64,000 nucleotides of DNA, from NCBI RefSeq assembly GCF_000959725.1, contig NZ_CP009323.1, positions 1,302,001 through 1,366,000 of the forward strand. Direction: 5' to 3'. This DNA is from Burkholderia gladioli (lineage in GTDB: Bacteria; Pseudomonadota; Gammaproteobacteria; Burkholderiales; Burkholderiaceae). How positions within the stretch are numbered: the stretch's first letter is position 1; each line of letters starts with the position of its first letter. The notes beneath the pieces are model-generated. The model did not search any database. It was given only the letters and a program-made list of their open reading frames with translations, and had not been told where the DNA came from. The position numbers and the translations under genes were made by a program. Positions 43,975 through 53,983 of this stretch are shown piece by piece.

Positions 43975-44952
43975 TCAGACGATCTGGCGGAGGATCGAGA
44001 TGAGCTTCTTCGCGTAATGCGGATCGGTCGCGTAGCCGGCGCGCTGCATGCCGGTGGCGAACTTCTCCGGGGTGGTCGAGGCGTTCACCACGCCGGCGTA
44101 GCGCGGATTGTTCTTGAGCATGCTGGCGTAGTCGGTCATCGCGTGCTCGTAGGAATCGTAGGCGCGGAACTGCGCCACCACGCGGCGCGGCTGGCCGCCC
44201 ACGTACTCGGTGGTGACCGCCGACACGGTGCGCCCGGTCCAGTTCTTGGTGGCCTTGATGCCGAACACGTTGTAGCTGCTGCTGCCGTCGCGGCCGCGGA
44301 TCTCGCGCTTGCCCCAGCCCGATTCGAGCGCGGCCTGGCCGACGATGAAACGCGCCGGGATGCCGGTGGCCGAGCTGGCCGCCTGCGCGGCGTCGGCCAC
44401 CTTGCCGACGAAGGCGTCCTGGTCGGGCGAGGTGCCGTTGCCCTTGACGGGCGGCGTCAGCGAACTCGCGCCGGTATAGGCGCCCGCGCCGCCGAGCCGG
44501 CCGTTGCCGCGCGCGTTGGCCAGCGCCTGCGCCAGCGCGTTGGTGGCGGCCATGCCGCCCTCGTCGCCGCCCATCGCCCCCAGCGCGCCGCCCAGGCCGC
44601 CCGCGGCATTGCCGCCGGCGCCGCCGGTGTCCGTGATGTGCGCGGCGCGCATCATCTGCTTCATCAGCGCGTCGGCCACGCCGATCCCGCGCGAGGCCAT
44701 CTGCTGCGAGAGCTGCTGGTCCAGCATCGAGGTGTAGAGCTTCGAGGTGTTCGAGTCGAACACGCCGTCCTGGGGCGTGGCATCGCGCATGCTCTTCAGC
44801 ATCATCTGCGAGAACATCGCGTCGAACTGGGTGGCGACCTGCTTCATGCCGGCCGCGGGCGAGGCGTTGGCCTGCCGGCGCAGCGAATCGAAACCCTGCA
44901 CGTCCAGCGCGAAGCGCTGGGTCAGGTCGTTGGCGTTCGGGAAATTGGCCAT
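43975..44952 (-). CDS. flgJ: Flagellar peptidoglycan hydrolase / rod assembly protein
   Basis: A 325-residue two-domain FlgJ: an N-terminal rod-capping domain (about residues 30-105, TQFDAMFSQMMLKSMRDATP) and a C-terminal beta-N-acetylglucosaminidase with catalytic E210 in QAALESGWGK. Between them is an unusually Gly/Ala-rich linker (about 110-165). It cuts the peptidoglycan so the rod can pass. The ATG overlaps the flgI stop codon by one base (TGATG). Confidence 0.95.
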   Translation of the reverse strand: MANFPNANDLTQRFALDVQGFDSLRRQANASPAAGMKQVATQFDAMFSQMMLKSMRDATPQDGVFDSNTSKLYTSMLDQQLSQQMASRGIGVADALMKQMMRAAHITDTGGAGGNAAGGLGGALGAMGGDEGGMAATNALAQALANARGNGRLGGAGAYTGASSLTPPVKGNGTSPDQDAFVGKVADAAQAASSATGIPARFIVGQAALESGWGKREIRGRDGSSSYNVFGIKATKNWTGRTVSAVTTEYVGGQPRRVVAQFRAYDSYEHAMTDYASMLKNNPRYAGVVNASTTPEKFATGMQRAGYATDPHYAKKLISILRQIV

Positions 44953-46133
44953 CAGATGATCTCCAGGTCGGCCCGCAGCGCGCCCGCGGCCTTCATCGCC
45001 TGCAGGATCGACATCAGGTCGGCCGGTGTGGCGCCGAGGGAATTGAGTGCCTTCACCACGTCGGCGAGATTCGCGCCGGCGGTCACCAGGCGCATCGCGC
45101 CGTTGTCCTGCTTGAGCTGGATCTGCGACTGCTGCGCCACCACGGTCTGGCCGTTGGAGAAGGCGCCCGGCTGCGAGACCACCGGCTGGGTGTTGACCAC
45201 CACCGACAGGTTGCCGTGCGCGACCGCGCAGCTCTGCAGCGTCACCATCTGGTTCATCACGATCGAGCCGGTGCGCGCGTTGAGGATCACCTTGGCCGCG
45301 GCGCGGTCCGGGTTCACCTCGAGGTTCTGCAGGCGGGCCATGAAGGCGACCTGCTGGGCCGGATCGGCCGGCGCGGTGAGCTGGATGGTGCGCCCGTCGA
45401 GCGCGGTGGCGATGCCGGGCCCGAAGCTGGCGTTCACCGCGGTGACGATGCGCTCGGCGGTGCCGTAGTCCATGTCGTTCAACTGCAGCTGCAGCGTGCC
45501 GTTCATCTGCGCCAGCGCGTTGGGCACCGAGCGCTCGACGATCGCGCCGCCGGCGATGCGCCCCGCCGCCAGCTGGTTGACCTGCACGCGGCTGCCGTTG
45601 GCGCTCGCGCCGGCGCCGCCCACCGCCATGTTGCCCTGGGCCAGCGCATAGACCTGGCCGTCGGCGCCCTTGAGCGGCGTGAGCAGCAGGGTGCCGCCGC
45701 GCAGGCTCTTGGCGTTGCCCAGCGAGGACACCGTCACGTCGATCGCCTCGCCCGGCCGCGCGAAGGGCGGCAGGGTCGAGGTCACCATCACCGCCGCGAC
45801 GTTCTTGAGCTGCAGGTTCGACAGCGACGCGGTGCCGCCCGTCGAGGTGCCGTTGTTGATCGAGATGCCCAGGTTCGCGAGCATGTTCGCGAGCGTCTGG
45901 GTGGTGAAGGGCGTCTGGGTGGTCTGGTCGCCCGTGCCGTCCAGGCCGACCACCAGGCCATAGCCGATCAGCGGGTTGTCGCGCACGCCCTGCAGCTGGG
46001 CCAGGTCCTTCAGGCGCTCGGCGTGCGCCGGCGCGGCCGGCAGCGCGGCGGCCAGCAGCAGCGCCAGCGCGAGCCGGAACAGGCGGGCGAACGGGCGCGC
46101 AAACGGGCGGCGCGGGATCGAGGCGTGGTTCAT
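44952..46133 (-). CDS. flgI: Flagellar P-ring protein
   Basis: A 393-residue periplasmic P-ring protein around the flagellar rod. Signal peptide ends APAHA (near residue 38), then the conserved [33 protein letters not shown]. The ATG at 46133 is chosen because GGTGAG stands upstream; a GTG at 46145 would overlap flgH. Its stop codon overlaps flgJ by one base, so the two are coupled. Confidence 0.96.
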   Translation of the reverse strand: MNHASIPRRPFARPFARLFRLALALLLAAALPAAPAHAERLKDLAQLQGVRDNPLIGYGLVVGLDGTGDQTTQTPFTTQTLANMLANLGISINNGTSTGGTASLSNLQLKNVAAVMVTSTLPPFARPGEAIDVTVSSLGNAKSLRGGTLLLTPLKGADGQVYALAQGNMAVGGAGASANGSRVQVNQLAAGRIAGGAIVERSVPNALAQMNGTLQLQLNDMDYGTAERIVTAVNASFGPGIATALDGRTIQLTAPADPAQQVAFMARLQNLEVNPDRAAAKVILNARTGSIVMNQMVTLQSCAVAHGNLSVVVNTQPVVSQPGAFSNGQTVVAQQSQIQLKQDNGAMRLVTAGANLADVVKALNSLGATPADLMSILQAMKAAGALRADLEII

Positions 46134-46138
46134 GCGGC

Positions 46139-46837
46139 TCACCACGGCGCGACGTTGAGGAAGAAGCGTTGCAGCCAGCCCATGGTCTCGGCCTCGTTGA
46201 TGTAGCCCTTGGCCGAGTACTCGATGCGCGCGTCGGCCACCTGGGTCGAGTAGACCGAGTTGGCGCCGGAGATCGAGTTGGGATTGACCACGCCCGAGAA
46301 GCGCACGAACTCGTTGCCCTGGTTGATCAGCATCTGTTTCTCGCCGCTCACCATCAGGTTGCCGTTGGGCAGCACGTTGGTGACGGTCACCGTGATGGTG
46401 CCGCTGAAGGTGTTGGCGGCGGTCGCCCCGCCGGTGGCGGTGAACTTGTTGCTGCCGCTGGCCGACAGGTTCGCCTTGTTGAACAGGCCGCCGAGGAAGC
46501 CGGCGGTCGGCACGTTGAAATCGGTCGAGCCGCCGCGGTTCGCGTTCGCACCGGACGTCTTGGTGGCGTTGACGTTCTCCGCGATCATGATCGTCAGGAT
46601 GTCGCCGATGTTGCGCGGACGCTGGTCCTCGAACAGCGGCCGGCCCGCGTAGCCCGGGTTGTAGATCGAGCCCGGCGCCTGCATCTGCGGCGGCACCGGC
46701 GGCACCGCCGTCATCGGCTGCTGGGTGATCGGCTGGTGCGGGATCTGCGCGCAGCCGGCGAATGCCGCCGCCAGCGCCAGCGCCGCGGCCCGGGAGACAA
46801 GCCCGGGCACCACCCGGAAAGGACGAACCTGCTTCAT
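46139..46837 (-). CDS. flgH: Flagellar L-ring lipoprotein
   Basis: A 232-residue outer-membrane L-ring protein. Signal peptide with lipobox AFAGC, lipid-bearing C29, then Pro/Gln-rich linker and the family core ([58 protein letters not shown]). Ends in the standard FLNVAPW. It follows flgG by 17 bases. Confidence 0.96.
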   Translation of the reverse strand: MKQVRPFRVVPGLVSRAAALALAAAFAGCAQIPHQPITQQPMTAVPPVPPQMQAPGSIYNPGYAGRPLFEDQRPRNIGDILTIMIAENVNATKTSGANANRGGSTDFNVPTAGFLGGLFNKANLSASGSNKFTATGGATAANTFSGTITVTVTNVLPNGNLMVSGEKQMLINQGNEFVRFSGVVNPNSISGANSVYSTQVADARIEYSAKGYINEAETMGWLQRFFLNVAPW

Positions 46838-46854
46838 GACGACCTGCCCTGCCC

Positions 46855-47643
46855 TTAGCTCTTCATCTGCGTGACGGTCTGCAGCATCTGGTCGGAGGTG
46901 GTCACGGCCTTGCTGTTGATCTCGTACGCGCGCTGGGTCTGGATCATGTTGACCAGCTCCTGCACCACGTTCACGTTCGAGGCCTCCACGTAACCCTGGT
47001 TCAGCTTACCGGCGCCGTTCAGGCCCGGCGTGGTGACGTTGGGCACGCCAGACGAGGTGGTTTCGGCGAACAGGTTCTGGCCGAGCGCCTGCAGGCCTTC
47101 CGGGTTGACGAAGGTAGCGACCTGCATCGCGCCGATTTGTACCGCGTTGCCCGAACCCGGCTGGACCACCGTGACCACGCCGTCGTCGCCGATCGTCAGC
47201 GATGTCGCGTTGGTCGGGACGGTGATGGCCGGCAGCACCTGGTAACCGCTCGAGGTGACGAGTTGGCCCTGGTTGTTCTTCTGGAACGAGCCGTCGCGCG
47301 TATAGGCGGTGGTGCCGTCCGGCATCAGTACCTGGAAGAAACCCGAACCGTTGACCGCCACGTCCAGCGAGTTGCCGGTCTGGGTCAGCGCGCCCTGCGT
47401 GTAGAGTCGCTCGGTGGCCACCTGCTGCACGCCGGTACCCAGTTGCAGGCCCGAGGGCAGCTCGGTCTGCTGGGTCGAGTTCGCGCCGGGCTGGCGCACG
47501 GTCTGGTACAGCAGATCCTCGAACACCGCGCGCGAGCCCTTGAAGCCGTTGGTGCTCACGTTGGCGAGGTTGTTCGAGATCACGTCCATCTGCGCCTGCT
47601 GCGCATTCATGCCGGTGGCGGCGATGTAGAGGGATCGATTCAC
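46855..47643 (-). CDS. flgG: Flagellar distal rod protein
   Basis: A 262-residue distal rod protein. GTG start at 47643 after an AGGAG; sequence [46 protein letters not shown] at the start and [32 protein letters not shown] at the end are FlgG signatures. The frame stays open into flgF-E on the same strand but without coding character there. Confidence 0.96.
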   Translation of the reverse strand: MNRSLYIAATGMNAQQAQMDVISNNLANVSTNGFKGSRAVFEDLLYQTVRQPGANSTQQTELPSGLQLGTGVQQVATERLYTQGALTQTGNSLDVAVNGSGFFQVLMPDGTTAYTRDGSFQKNNQGQLVTSSGYQVLPAITVPTNATSLTIGDDGVVTVVQPGSGNAVQIGAMQVATFVNPEGLQALGQNLFAETTSSGVPNVTTPGLNGAGKLNQGYVEASNVNVVQELVNMIQTQRAYEINSKAVTTSDQMLQTVTQMKS

Positions 47644-47669
47644 GGTAGTTCTCCTGGGGGGCGCGCCGC

Positions 47670-48422
47670 TCAGCTGAAGCTGAGGATCTGGTTGGCCGTC
47701 TGTTCGTTCTGGTCGGCGGTCGAGATCAGCTTGGTGTGGAGCTGGAACGCGCGTGCGTTGTCCAGCATCGACACCATCGCGGCGACCGGATTCACATTGC
47801 TGCCCTCGAGCGACTCGGCCGCCACCGTCACGTTCGGGTCGGCATCGGCCGGGTTGCCGTCGGTGGTGCGGAACAGGCCGTCGTCGCCGCGCGTGATGGT
47901 GGACGGATCGGGATTGACCAGCTTGAGCTGGTCGATCATGGCGATCGCCGAGGGCGGGTCGCCCGCGGCCAGCACCGAGACCGTGCCGTCCGGGCCGATC
48001 GTCACCTTGGCATTGGGCGGGATCGCGATCGGGCCGCCGCCGCCCACCACCGGCAGGTTCGAGGCGTTCACCAACTGGCCGTTCTCGTCCACGTGCAGGT
48101 TGCCGGCGCGCGTGTAGGCCTCGCTGCCGTCCGGCGCGAGCACCGACAGCCAGCCCGGGCCCTGCACCGCCACGTCGAGCGGATTGCCGGTGCGGGTGAT
48201 CGGCCCCGGCGTGTAGTCGGCGCCCGGCGTCGAGTCGAGCACGAAGGTGCGGGTGGTGGTCGGGTTGCTGGCCTCGCCGAAGTTCATCGGCACGGCCCGG
48301 TAGGTCGCGAGTTGCGCGCGAAAACCGGTGGTCGAGGCGTTCGCGAGATTGTTCGCGATCACGCTCTGCTGCTCGAGGGCCTGGCCCGCGCCCGTCATCG
48401 CCGTATAGATCAGTCGGTCCAT
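47670..48422 (-). CDS. flgF: Flagellar proximal rod protein
   Basis: A 250-residue proximal rod protein, [44 protein letters not shown] at the start and [39 protein letters not shown] at the end, both standard. It lies between flgE and flgG in the usual order. Confidence 0.96.
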   Translation of the reverse strand: MDRLIYTAMTGAGQALEQQSVIANNLANASTTGFRAQLATYRAVPMNFGEASNPTTTRTFVLDSTPGADYTPGPITRTGNPLDVAVQGPGWLSVLAPDGSEAYTRAGNLHVDENGQLVNASNLPVVGGGGPIAIPPNAKVTIGPDGTVSVLAAGDPPSAIAMIDQLKLVNPDPSTITRGDDGLFRTTDGNPADADPNVTVAAESLEGSNVNPVAAMVSMLDNARAFQLHTKLISTADQNEQTANQILSFS

Positions 48423-48452
48423 GGTGATCCGTCAGTTCTCGCGCGCCGCGCC

Positions 48453-49697
48453 TTAGAGGTTGATCAGCGTCTGGTCGACGGCCTGCTGCGTCTTGATGGT
48501 CTGCGCATTGGCCTGGTAGTCGCGCTGCGCCGTGATCAGGTTCACCAGCTCGCCGGTCAGGTCGGTGGTCGAGGCTTCCGTGGTGCTGCCCTTCAGGGTG
48601 CCGTGGTTGGTGCTGCCCGGCACGCCGACCTGGGGCACGCCCGAGGCGCTGGTCTGGATGTACTGGTTGCCACCGATGCTGGTCAGCCCTTGCGGGTTGT
48701 TGAAGTTGACCACCACCACCTGGCCCAGCGTCAGGGTCTGGTTGTTCGAGTAGATGCCCTGGATGGTGCCGTCCGCGCCGACCGAATACGAGTTCAGCGT
48801 GCCGGTCGGGTAGCCGTCCGCGTTCAGGTTCGCCACGCCGCTCTTGGACGCGCCGAACTGGGTCGAGCCGCTCAGGTTGATGTTGATGGTCTGGGCGGTG
48901 GCGCCGTTGGTGTTGTTGACCGCCAGCGCGAAGGTGTTGGTCACCGCGGTCGGGTTGCCGTCGGTGCCCACCGTGCCGATCAGCTTGCCCGAGCTGTCGA
49001 ACTTGGCGGTGCCCATGTCCTGCGGCGCCGCGCCGTTGGCGCCGGCCCACACTTCCCAGCTGCCGGTGGTGGTCGACTTCACGAAGTAGAGGTCGACGTT
49101 CTCGCTGTTGCCCAGCGAATCGAAGGCCGGCACCGACTGGTGCAGCGTGTAGGTGGTCGGGTCGTTCGGATTGAAGGCCGCGGTGCTCGACTGCGACGTG
49201 TCCGAGGTGCTCAGGTTGAACTGGCCGGTGATCGAGCTGGTCGCCTTCGGCGCGATGTTGCCCTGCGGCGCGGTGAGCGGCACCAGCGCGCCGGTGTTGA
49301 TCACGCCGTTGGCGTTCACGGCATAGCCCATCAGCTGCGCGCCGGCCGCGTTGACGATGTTGCCGTTCTTGTCGGCGTTGAAGGTACCGTCACGCGTGTA
49401 GGTGGTCACGCCGTTGTTGGTCACCTGGAAGAAGCCGTTGCCGTTGATCGCCATGTTCAGCGGGTTCTGGGTGGTGGTGAAACCGCCCTGCTGGAACACC
49501 TGCGCGACCGCCGCGAGCTGGGTGCCGATGCCGATGCCGTTGGCGACCGCGGACGACACCGAGTTCGCGTACATGTCCGTGAACTGCGCGGTGGCGGCCT
49601 TGAAGCCGGTGGTGTTCGCGTTCGCGATGTTGTTGCCGATCACGTCGAGGTCGTTCGACGCGCCCTGCAAACCGCTCAAGCCCTGTTGGTAACCCAT
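48453..49697 (-). CDS. flgE: Flagellar hook protein
   Basis: A 414-residue hook protein, the subunit of the universal joint. N-terminal [45 protein letters not shown] and C-terminal [38 protein letters not shown] are the conserved ends; the middle (about 130-330) is the variable outer domain. The start at 49697 has GGAGACC upstream. It follows flgD. Confidence 0.96.
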   Translation of the reverse strand: MGYQQGLSGLQGASNDLDVIGNNIANANTTGFKAATAQFTDMYANSVSSAVANGIGIGTQLAAVAQVFQQGGFTTTQNPLNMAINGNGFFQVTNNGVTTYTRDGTFNADKNGNIVNAAGAQLMGYAVNANGVINTGALVPLTAPQGNIAPKATSSITGQFNLSTSDTSQSSTAAFNPNDPTTYTLHQSVPAFDSLGNSENVDLYFVKSTTTGSWEVWAGANGAAPQDMGTAKFDSSGKLIGTVGTDGNPTAVTNTFALAVNNTNGATAQTININLSGSTQFGASKSGVANLNADGYPTGTLNSYSVGADGTIQGIYSNNQTLTLGQVVVVNFNNPQGLTSIGGNQYIQTSASGVPQVGVPGSTNHGTLKGSTTEASTTDLTGELVNLITAQRDYQANAQTIKTQQAVDQTLINL

Positions 49698-49731
49698 GTT
49701 GGTCTCCGTCGGCGCGTGGCCGGGTCAATAG

Positions 49732-50511
49732 TCAGGAAGAGGAATTCGAGTTGTTGTTCGACGAATCCGAGCCCGAGCCGGAACCCGAACCGGAGCCCGA
49801 GCCGTTCGAGGCCGAGGCCGACGGGAAGATCGCGCCGATCGCCGACAGGCCGACCGTGGTGCCGTTGGACAGCGCCAGGCCCGGCGTGCCGTCGGCCTGG
49901 CGGATCACGCCCTGCACCTGCGCGACCGTCATGGTGGTGGCGCTGGCGGTGTTGCCGCTGGAATCGGTGTAGGTCGCCTTGATGGTGTAGTTGCCATCCG
50001 GCAGCTTGGCGCCGGTGCTGTCGGTCGGCGTCCAGGTGAACGGCACCGTGCCGGCCTGCTGCGCGCCCTCGTTGATGGTGTTGACCACCTGGCCGGCCGA
50101 GTTGGTGACGGTGATGGTCAGGTTCGAGGCGGCCGTGCTGAGCTGCACGCCGAACGCGGTGGTCGCGCCGCCGGAAAGGCTCAGCGTATTGCCCGGGGCC
50201 AGCACGTTCGAGCCGACCAGCATCGCCGCCTGGGTCTGCTGGCCCGCCGTGATCTGCGAGGACAGCGAGGTCAGCGACGAGTTGAGCTGGGCGATGCCGC
50301 TCACGGTGTTGATCTGCGCGAGCTGCGAGGTCATCTGCGAGCTGTCGACCGGGCTGGTCGGATCCTGGTTCTGCAACTGCGTGACGAGCAGGGTCAGGAA
50401 GGTCTGCTGCAGGTCCGCCGCCGACGTGTTGCTGCTGTTGGCGTTCATGGTGTCGGTCGGCGTGTTGTTCACCGTGGTGCCGTTGCCGCCGATCGTGCTG
50501 GAGGAGCTCAT
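49732..50511 (-). CDS. flgD: Flagellar hook assembly (capping) protein
   Basis: A 259-residue hook-cap scaffold, removed when the hook is finished. FLTLLVTQLQNQDPTSPVDSSQMTSQLAQINTVSGIAQLN (about residues 37-77) is the FlgD domain and a FlgD Ig-like/tudor part follows (FTWTPTDSTGAKLPDGNYTIKATY). The C-terminus carries a low-complexity tail of repeated Gly-Ser then Asn-Ser (about the last 28 residues), made by a GC-rich short repeat. Confidence 0.95.
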   Translation of the reverse strand: MSSSSTIGGNGTTVNNTPTDTMNANSSNTSAADLQQTFLTLLVTQLQNQDPTSPVDSSQMTSQLAQINTVSGIAQLNSSLTSLSSQITAGQQTQAAMLVGSNVLAPGNTLSLSGGATTAFGVQLSTAASNLTITVTNSAGQVVNTINEGAQQAGTVPFTWTPTDSTGAKLPDGNYTIKATYTDSSGNTASATTMTVAQVQGVIRQADGTPGLALSNGTTVGLSAIGAIFPSASASNGSGSGSGSGSGSDSSNNNSNSSS

Positions 50512-50599
50512 CTCCGGGTTGCCTTTCGCGAGGTCGCTCGCGGATACGCTGGTTCGGGTTGGGAAGTCTTGCGGTCGGTGTCGAGGGCGGCGCCCGGCT

Positions 50600-51025
50600 T
50601 CAGGAGCCGATCGTCAGCGTCTTGAGCATCAGCTGTTTGGCGGTGTTCAGGGTCTCGACGTTGGCCTGGTACGAGCGCGAGGCCGAGATCATGTTGACCA
50701 TCTCCTGCACCGGATCGACGTTCGGCATGGTCACGTAGCCGTTCGCGTCGGCCGCCGGGTTAGACGGGTCGTAGTTGGTCTTCATCGGCGAGGGATCGTC
50801 GATCACCTGCTTGACCTGCACCCCGCCCACGCCCTGCCCCGAGCGGGTGCGCGCGTTGCCGATCGGCTGGGTCTCGAACACCACCTGCTTGGCGCGGTAG
50901 GGCTTGCCGTCCGGGCCCGTCACGCTGTCCGCGTTGGCCAGGTTCGACGCCGTGACGTTCAGGCGCTGGGATTCGGCGGACATCGCCGATCCGGCGACGT
51001 CGAAGATGTTCATCAGCGAAGGCAT
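50600..51025 (-). CDS. flgC: Flagellar proximal rod protein
   Basis: A 141-residue rod protein with [44 protein letters not shown] at the start and [42 protein letters not shown] at the end, the usual FlgC pattern. Between flgB (97 bases upstream) and flgD. Confidence 0.96.
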   Translation of the reverse strand: MPSLMNIFDVAGSAMSAESQRLNVTASNLANADSVTGPDGKPYRAKQVVFETQPIGNARTRSGQGVGGVQVKQVIDDPSPMKTNYDPSNPAADANGYVTMPNVDPVQEMVNMISASRSYQANVETLNTAKQLMLKTLTIGS

Positions 51026-51122
51026 GTGGGCTCCTCGGGTACGGCTGGGTTTGCGTCGTGCTCGGCGCAGCGGCGCGGCGGATGACGGGACGATGACATC
51101 GGGCTCGGCTCGGGCGGCCGGC

Positions 51123-51611
51123 TCAGCTGCCCGACTGGATCGCGGCCAGCATCGCCTTGATCTGGCCGCTCACCAGCGTCATGCCGGTCTCGAAGTGGAC
51201 CGTGTTGTCGGCGAACTGCACGCGCTCGGCATCGAGGTCGACCGTGTTGCCGTCCAGCGAGGGCTGGCTCGGGATCCGGTAGGCGGCGCGGCCATAGTCC
51301 TCGACCGGCCCGCCGGTGGCCGCCAGGCGCGTGTCGCCGCTCATGTGGCCGGGCGCGGTCGACACCAGGGTCATGCCGCTGGTCACGCCGGCCGGCTGCG
51401 CCAGCGGCAGGCGGGTGGCGTTGTCGGTGGTGGCCTGGCCGGCCTGCTGCTTGAGGGCACGGCCGAGCGTCGCGCCGAAGTCGACGTCGCGGGCCTGGTA
51501 GCCCGGCGTGTCGGCATTGGCGATGTTCGACGACAGCAGTTCCTGCCGGTACGCGCGAACGTCGAGCGCCTGGCGGCCGAATGCGAATTCGGCGTCGAGT
51601 TTGTCCAGCAT
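51123..51611 (-). CDS. flgB: Flagellar proximal rod protein
   Basis: A 162-residue rod protein, first gene of the flgBCDEFGHIJ operon. The segment [38 protein letters not shown] is the FlgB signature. The ATG at 51611 is the family start; a very long open frame upstream on the same strand is only the shadow of flgA. It is divergent from flgA across a 216-base regulatory region. Confidence 0.95.
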   Translation of the reverse strand: MLDKLDAEFAFGRQALDVRAYRQELLSSNIANADTPGYQARDVDFGATLGRALKQQAGQATTDNATRLPLAQPAGVTSGMTLVSTAPGHMSGDTRLAATGGPVEDYGRAAYRIPSQPSLDGNTVDLDAERVQFADNTVHFETGMTLVSGQIKAMLAAIQSGS

Positions 51612-51827
51612 CGTGCGGTCCTCCAGCTCAAAGCGGTGCCGCGCCCCGGACCCGCGCGAGGAAGGCGGCGGGCGCAGGGACGCTTTTCGATGACAGCCAT
51701 CGTAGGCGCGCAAGGCAAGCGGCAATCGGACGAATAACCGGCAAAGCCCCCCTCTATTCATCGTTTGTCCGGGGTGGCGCCTCCCTAGAATGCGATGCCG
51801 TACCAACGGTTTTTCGAGGAGGCGGCG
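51612..51827. promoter_or_regulatory. Divergent flgB / flgA promoter region
   Basis: 216 bases between the divergent operons. On the plus strand TAGAAT (51786-51791) is a good -10, about 37 bases upstream of flgA, with a weak TTTGTC -35. On the minus strand TACGAT (near 51700) is a weak -10 for flgB. No clear sigma-54 or sigma-28 promoter is visible. Confidence 0.4.
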
Positions 51828-53453
51828 ATGGCGACGGACGCAGGCCCGGTGAGCGGATCCGGCAAGGCGGCGCGTGCGCTCGGCCGCCGCGCGCTGCTGG
51901 CGCTGGCCCTGGCCGCGCTGCTGCCGGCCGCGGCACTGGCGCAGAGCGCCGGCGCCGACGGCATGATCGTGATCCCCGGGCGCGGCGAATCGGCCGAGAC
52001 GGCGCTCGCCAACGCGAACGCGCATGGCGTCAACACCCCCGCCCCGCGTGGCTCGACCAGTCTCAACAGCTACAGCGCCGCCGAGCTGCGCGGCGCCTAC
52101 GGCGGCGGCAGCGCCGTCGCGAACGGCGCCACCTCGGCCAACGACATCGTGCTGACCGGCAGCGCGCCCGGCACCGCGCCGCGGCCCGCCATGGCGGCCG
52201 GCGCGAACCAGAATCCGAATCCGGGCGGCATGGTCGGCACGCGGGCCGTCGAGGTCCTGTCGGGCGGCGAGGCCGCGATGCGCGCGGCCGCCTCGGCCGA
52301 TCCCGACGCGAACCGGCCCGAGCCGCCGCTGTATCCGAGCCGTCGCGCGAACCCCGGCGCCCAGCCCGCCAACAGCCCCGCTCGTCCCGGCGCCGCGCAA
52401 CCGTCCCAGGACGCGGCGACCTATGCCGCCGACTACGCCGCCGGTTACGCGGCCGGCATCGCCGCCGCCCGCCGCGCCGCGCAGGCGGCGCCGGCCGGCC
52501 CGGCCGCCGCGGCGCCTGCCGCTTATCGATCCGCCGTCTATCGCGCGCCCGGCGGCGCGGCTGCCGTGCCCGCCCAGGCCGGCGCCTCGCTGCGCGCCGC
52601 CTTCGCCCCGTCGCCCGCCGCGCGCGCCCAGCAGGTCGCGCCGGTGGTCGCCCAGGACGTGGCGCCGCCGCATCCGGCCGGGCCGGCCGCGGTGGCCACC
52701 CTGCGCCAGCCGGTAGCCGGCATCCTGCGCGTCTCGACGCGCGCCGCCCTGCCGCCCGCCGGCGACACCGCTGCCGCCGCAACCGGCGCCGCGCCCGCCC
52801 AGGCCCAGGCCGCGCCGCCGGTACCCGAGGGCCAGCAGGATCCGGAAGCGATCCGCCAGGCCGCGCTGGCCTTCCTGCGCCAGCAGACCGCCGGCCTGCC
52901 GGGCAAGGCGATCGTCACGGTGGCGCCGGCCTTCCCGCGCGGGCTGGCCGCCTGCACCGGGCTCGAGCCCTTCCTGCCAACCGGCGCGCGGCTCTGGGGC
53001 CGCACCACGGTGGGCGTGCGCTGCGCCGGCGCGAAACCCTGGACGCTCTACCTGCAGTCGAAGATCTCGGTGCAGGGCACCTATTACGTGGCGGCTCGCG
53101 CGCTGTCGCCCGGCGAGGTGCTGACGGCCGCCGACCTGGTCGCCCACGACGGCGACCTGACCCAGCTGCCGCTGGCGATCATCACCGACCCCGGCCAGGC
53201 AGTCGGCGGCACCTCGCTGGTGCGCGTGGCGGCCGGCCTGCCGCTGCGCCAGGACATGCTGCGCAGCGCCTCGTCGGTGACGATCGGCCAGACCGTGCGC
53301 GTGGTGGCGGCCGGCAAGGGTTTCACGATTTCGTCGGAAGGCAGCGTGATGAACAACGCGGGGCCGGGCCAGCAGGTGCGGGTGCGCCTCGCGGCGGGCC
53401 AGATCGTCACGGCGGTGGTGAAGGATTCGGGAACGGTCGAGATTCCGTTATGA
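51828..53453 (+). CDS. flgA: Flagellar P-ring assembly chaperone, with long Ala/Pro-rich insert
   Basis: A 541-residue FlgA, periplasmic chaperone for P-ring assembly. Signal peptide ends at about residue 39 (AALAQ). The real FlgA part is the last ~200 residues (about 340-541: EAIRQAALAFLRQQ ... VAARALSPGEVLTAADL, GLPLRQDMLR, GQTVRVVAAGKGFTISSEG), a SAF-domain protein normally about 220 residues. Between lie about 300 residues of Ala/Pro/Gly-rich low complexity including repeats of the AADYAAGYAAGIAAA kind. AGGAGG precedes the ATG at 51828. Confidence 0.92.
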   Translation: MATDAGPVSGSGKAARALGRRALLALALAALLPAAALAQSAGADGMIVIPGRGESAETALANANAHGVNTPAPRGSTSLNSYSAAELRGAYGGGSAVANGATSANDIVLTGSAPGTAPRPAMAAGANQNPNPGGMVGTRAVEVLSGGEAAMRAAASADPDANRPEPPLYPSRRANPGAQPANSPARPGAAQPSQDAATYAADYAAGYAAGIAAARRAAQAAPAGPAAAAPAAYRSAVYRAPGGAAAVPAQAGASLRAAFAPSPAARAQQVAPVVAQDVAPPHPAGPAAVATLRQPVAGILRVSTRAALPPAGDTAAAATGAAPAQAQAAPPVPEGQQDPEAIRQAALAFLRQQTAGLPGKAIVTVAPAFPRGLAACTGLEPFLPTGARLWGRTTVGVRCAGAKPWTLYLQSKISVQGTYYVAARALSPGEVLTAADLVAHDGDLTQLPLAIITDPGQAVGGTSLVRVAAGLPLRQDMLRSASSVTIGQTVRVVAAGKGFTISSEGSVMNNAGPGQQVRVRLAAGQIVTAVVKDSGTVEIPL

Positions 53454-53534
53454 TGGGCGCCGCCAGCGCGGCCAGTAAGACTGCAAAAGAGTGCAAACTT
53501 TTGTTTCTGAAAGCATTTACTGAAGATCGAGCGC

Positions 53535-53561
53535 TAAAGTTCGGCTCCGTCCTGCCGTTAT
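53535..53561 (+). promoter_or_regulatory. Sigma-28 (FliA) promoter of flgMN
   Basis: TAAAGTTC (53535-53542), exactly 11 bases, then GCCGTTAT (53554-53561) match the sigma-28 consensus TAAAGTTT-N11-GCCGATAA at 7 of 8 and 6 of 8 positions. It is 28 bases upstream of the flgM start codon. Confidence 0.85.
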
Positions 53562-53589
53562 CTCGCTCAAATCGTTCAGGAAGCCCATC

Positions 53590-53916
53590 GTGAAAATCGA
53601 TTCCACCCCCGCCACGAACGTCCGCCCGGCGTCCTCCGACGCCGCTTCGTCGCGCAGCCAGGCCGCCGCCCCCGCGGCGCCGGTGGCCGACGCCGCGCCC
53701 GCCACCGGCGGCGATGCGAACGTGAACCTGTCCTCCGTGTCGACGAACCTGCAATCGCTGGCCTCGTCGGGCTCGGCCGATATCGACACCGCGAAGGTGG
53801 CGTCGATCCGCGATGCGATCCGCAACGGCTCGCTCTCGATCGACACCGGCAAGATCGCGGACGGCATCCTGCAGACGGCTCGCGAGCTGGTGCAGACGCC
53901 GGTCAAGCTCGGCTGA
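53590..53916 (+). CDS. flgM: Anti-sigma-28 factor
   Basis: A 108-residue FlgM that binds and inhibits FliA until the hook is complete, then is exported. The C-terminal half (VNLSSVSTNLQSLASSGSADIDTAKVASIRDAIRNGSLSIDTGKIADGILQTARELV) is the conserved sigma-binding region; the N-terminal half is Ala/Pro/Ser-rich and probably unfolded, suited to export. GTG start at 53590. Its sigma-28 promoter makes the usual feedback loop. Confidence 0.94.
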   Translation: MKIDSTPATNVRPASSDAASSRSQAAAPAAPVADAAPATGGDANVNLSSVSTNLQSLASSGSADIDTAKVASIRDAIRNGSLSIDTGKIADGILQTARELVQTPVKLG

Positions 53917-53983
53917 GGGCGGCGGGGGGCGACCGCAATCGGCACGCGGATGGTCCGCGCGCCGGCGTTTTGAGCGAGACGCA

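Noticed and set aside
51123..53147. A 674-residue open frame on the minus strand through flgA
   Set aside because: Only its last 162 residues (flgB) have family resemblance; the rest is the antisense shadow of flgA in GC-rich DNA.
53462..53534. A TGAAA-N4-TTTCA copy upstream of flgM (TGAAAGCATTTACT)
   Set aside because: Only the left half matches; the site is better explained by the sigma-28 promoter just downstream.
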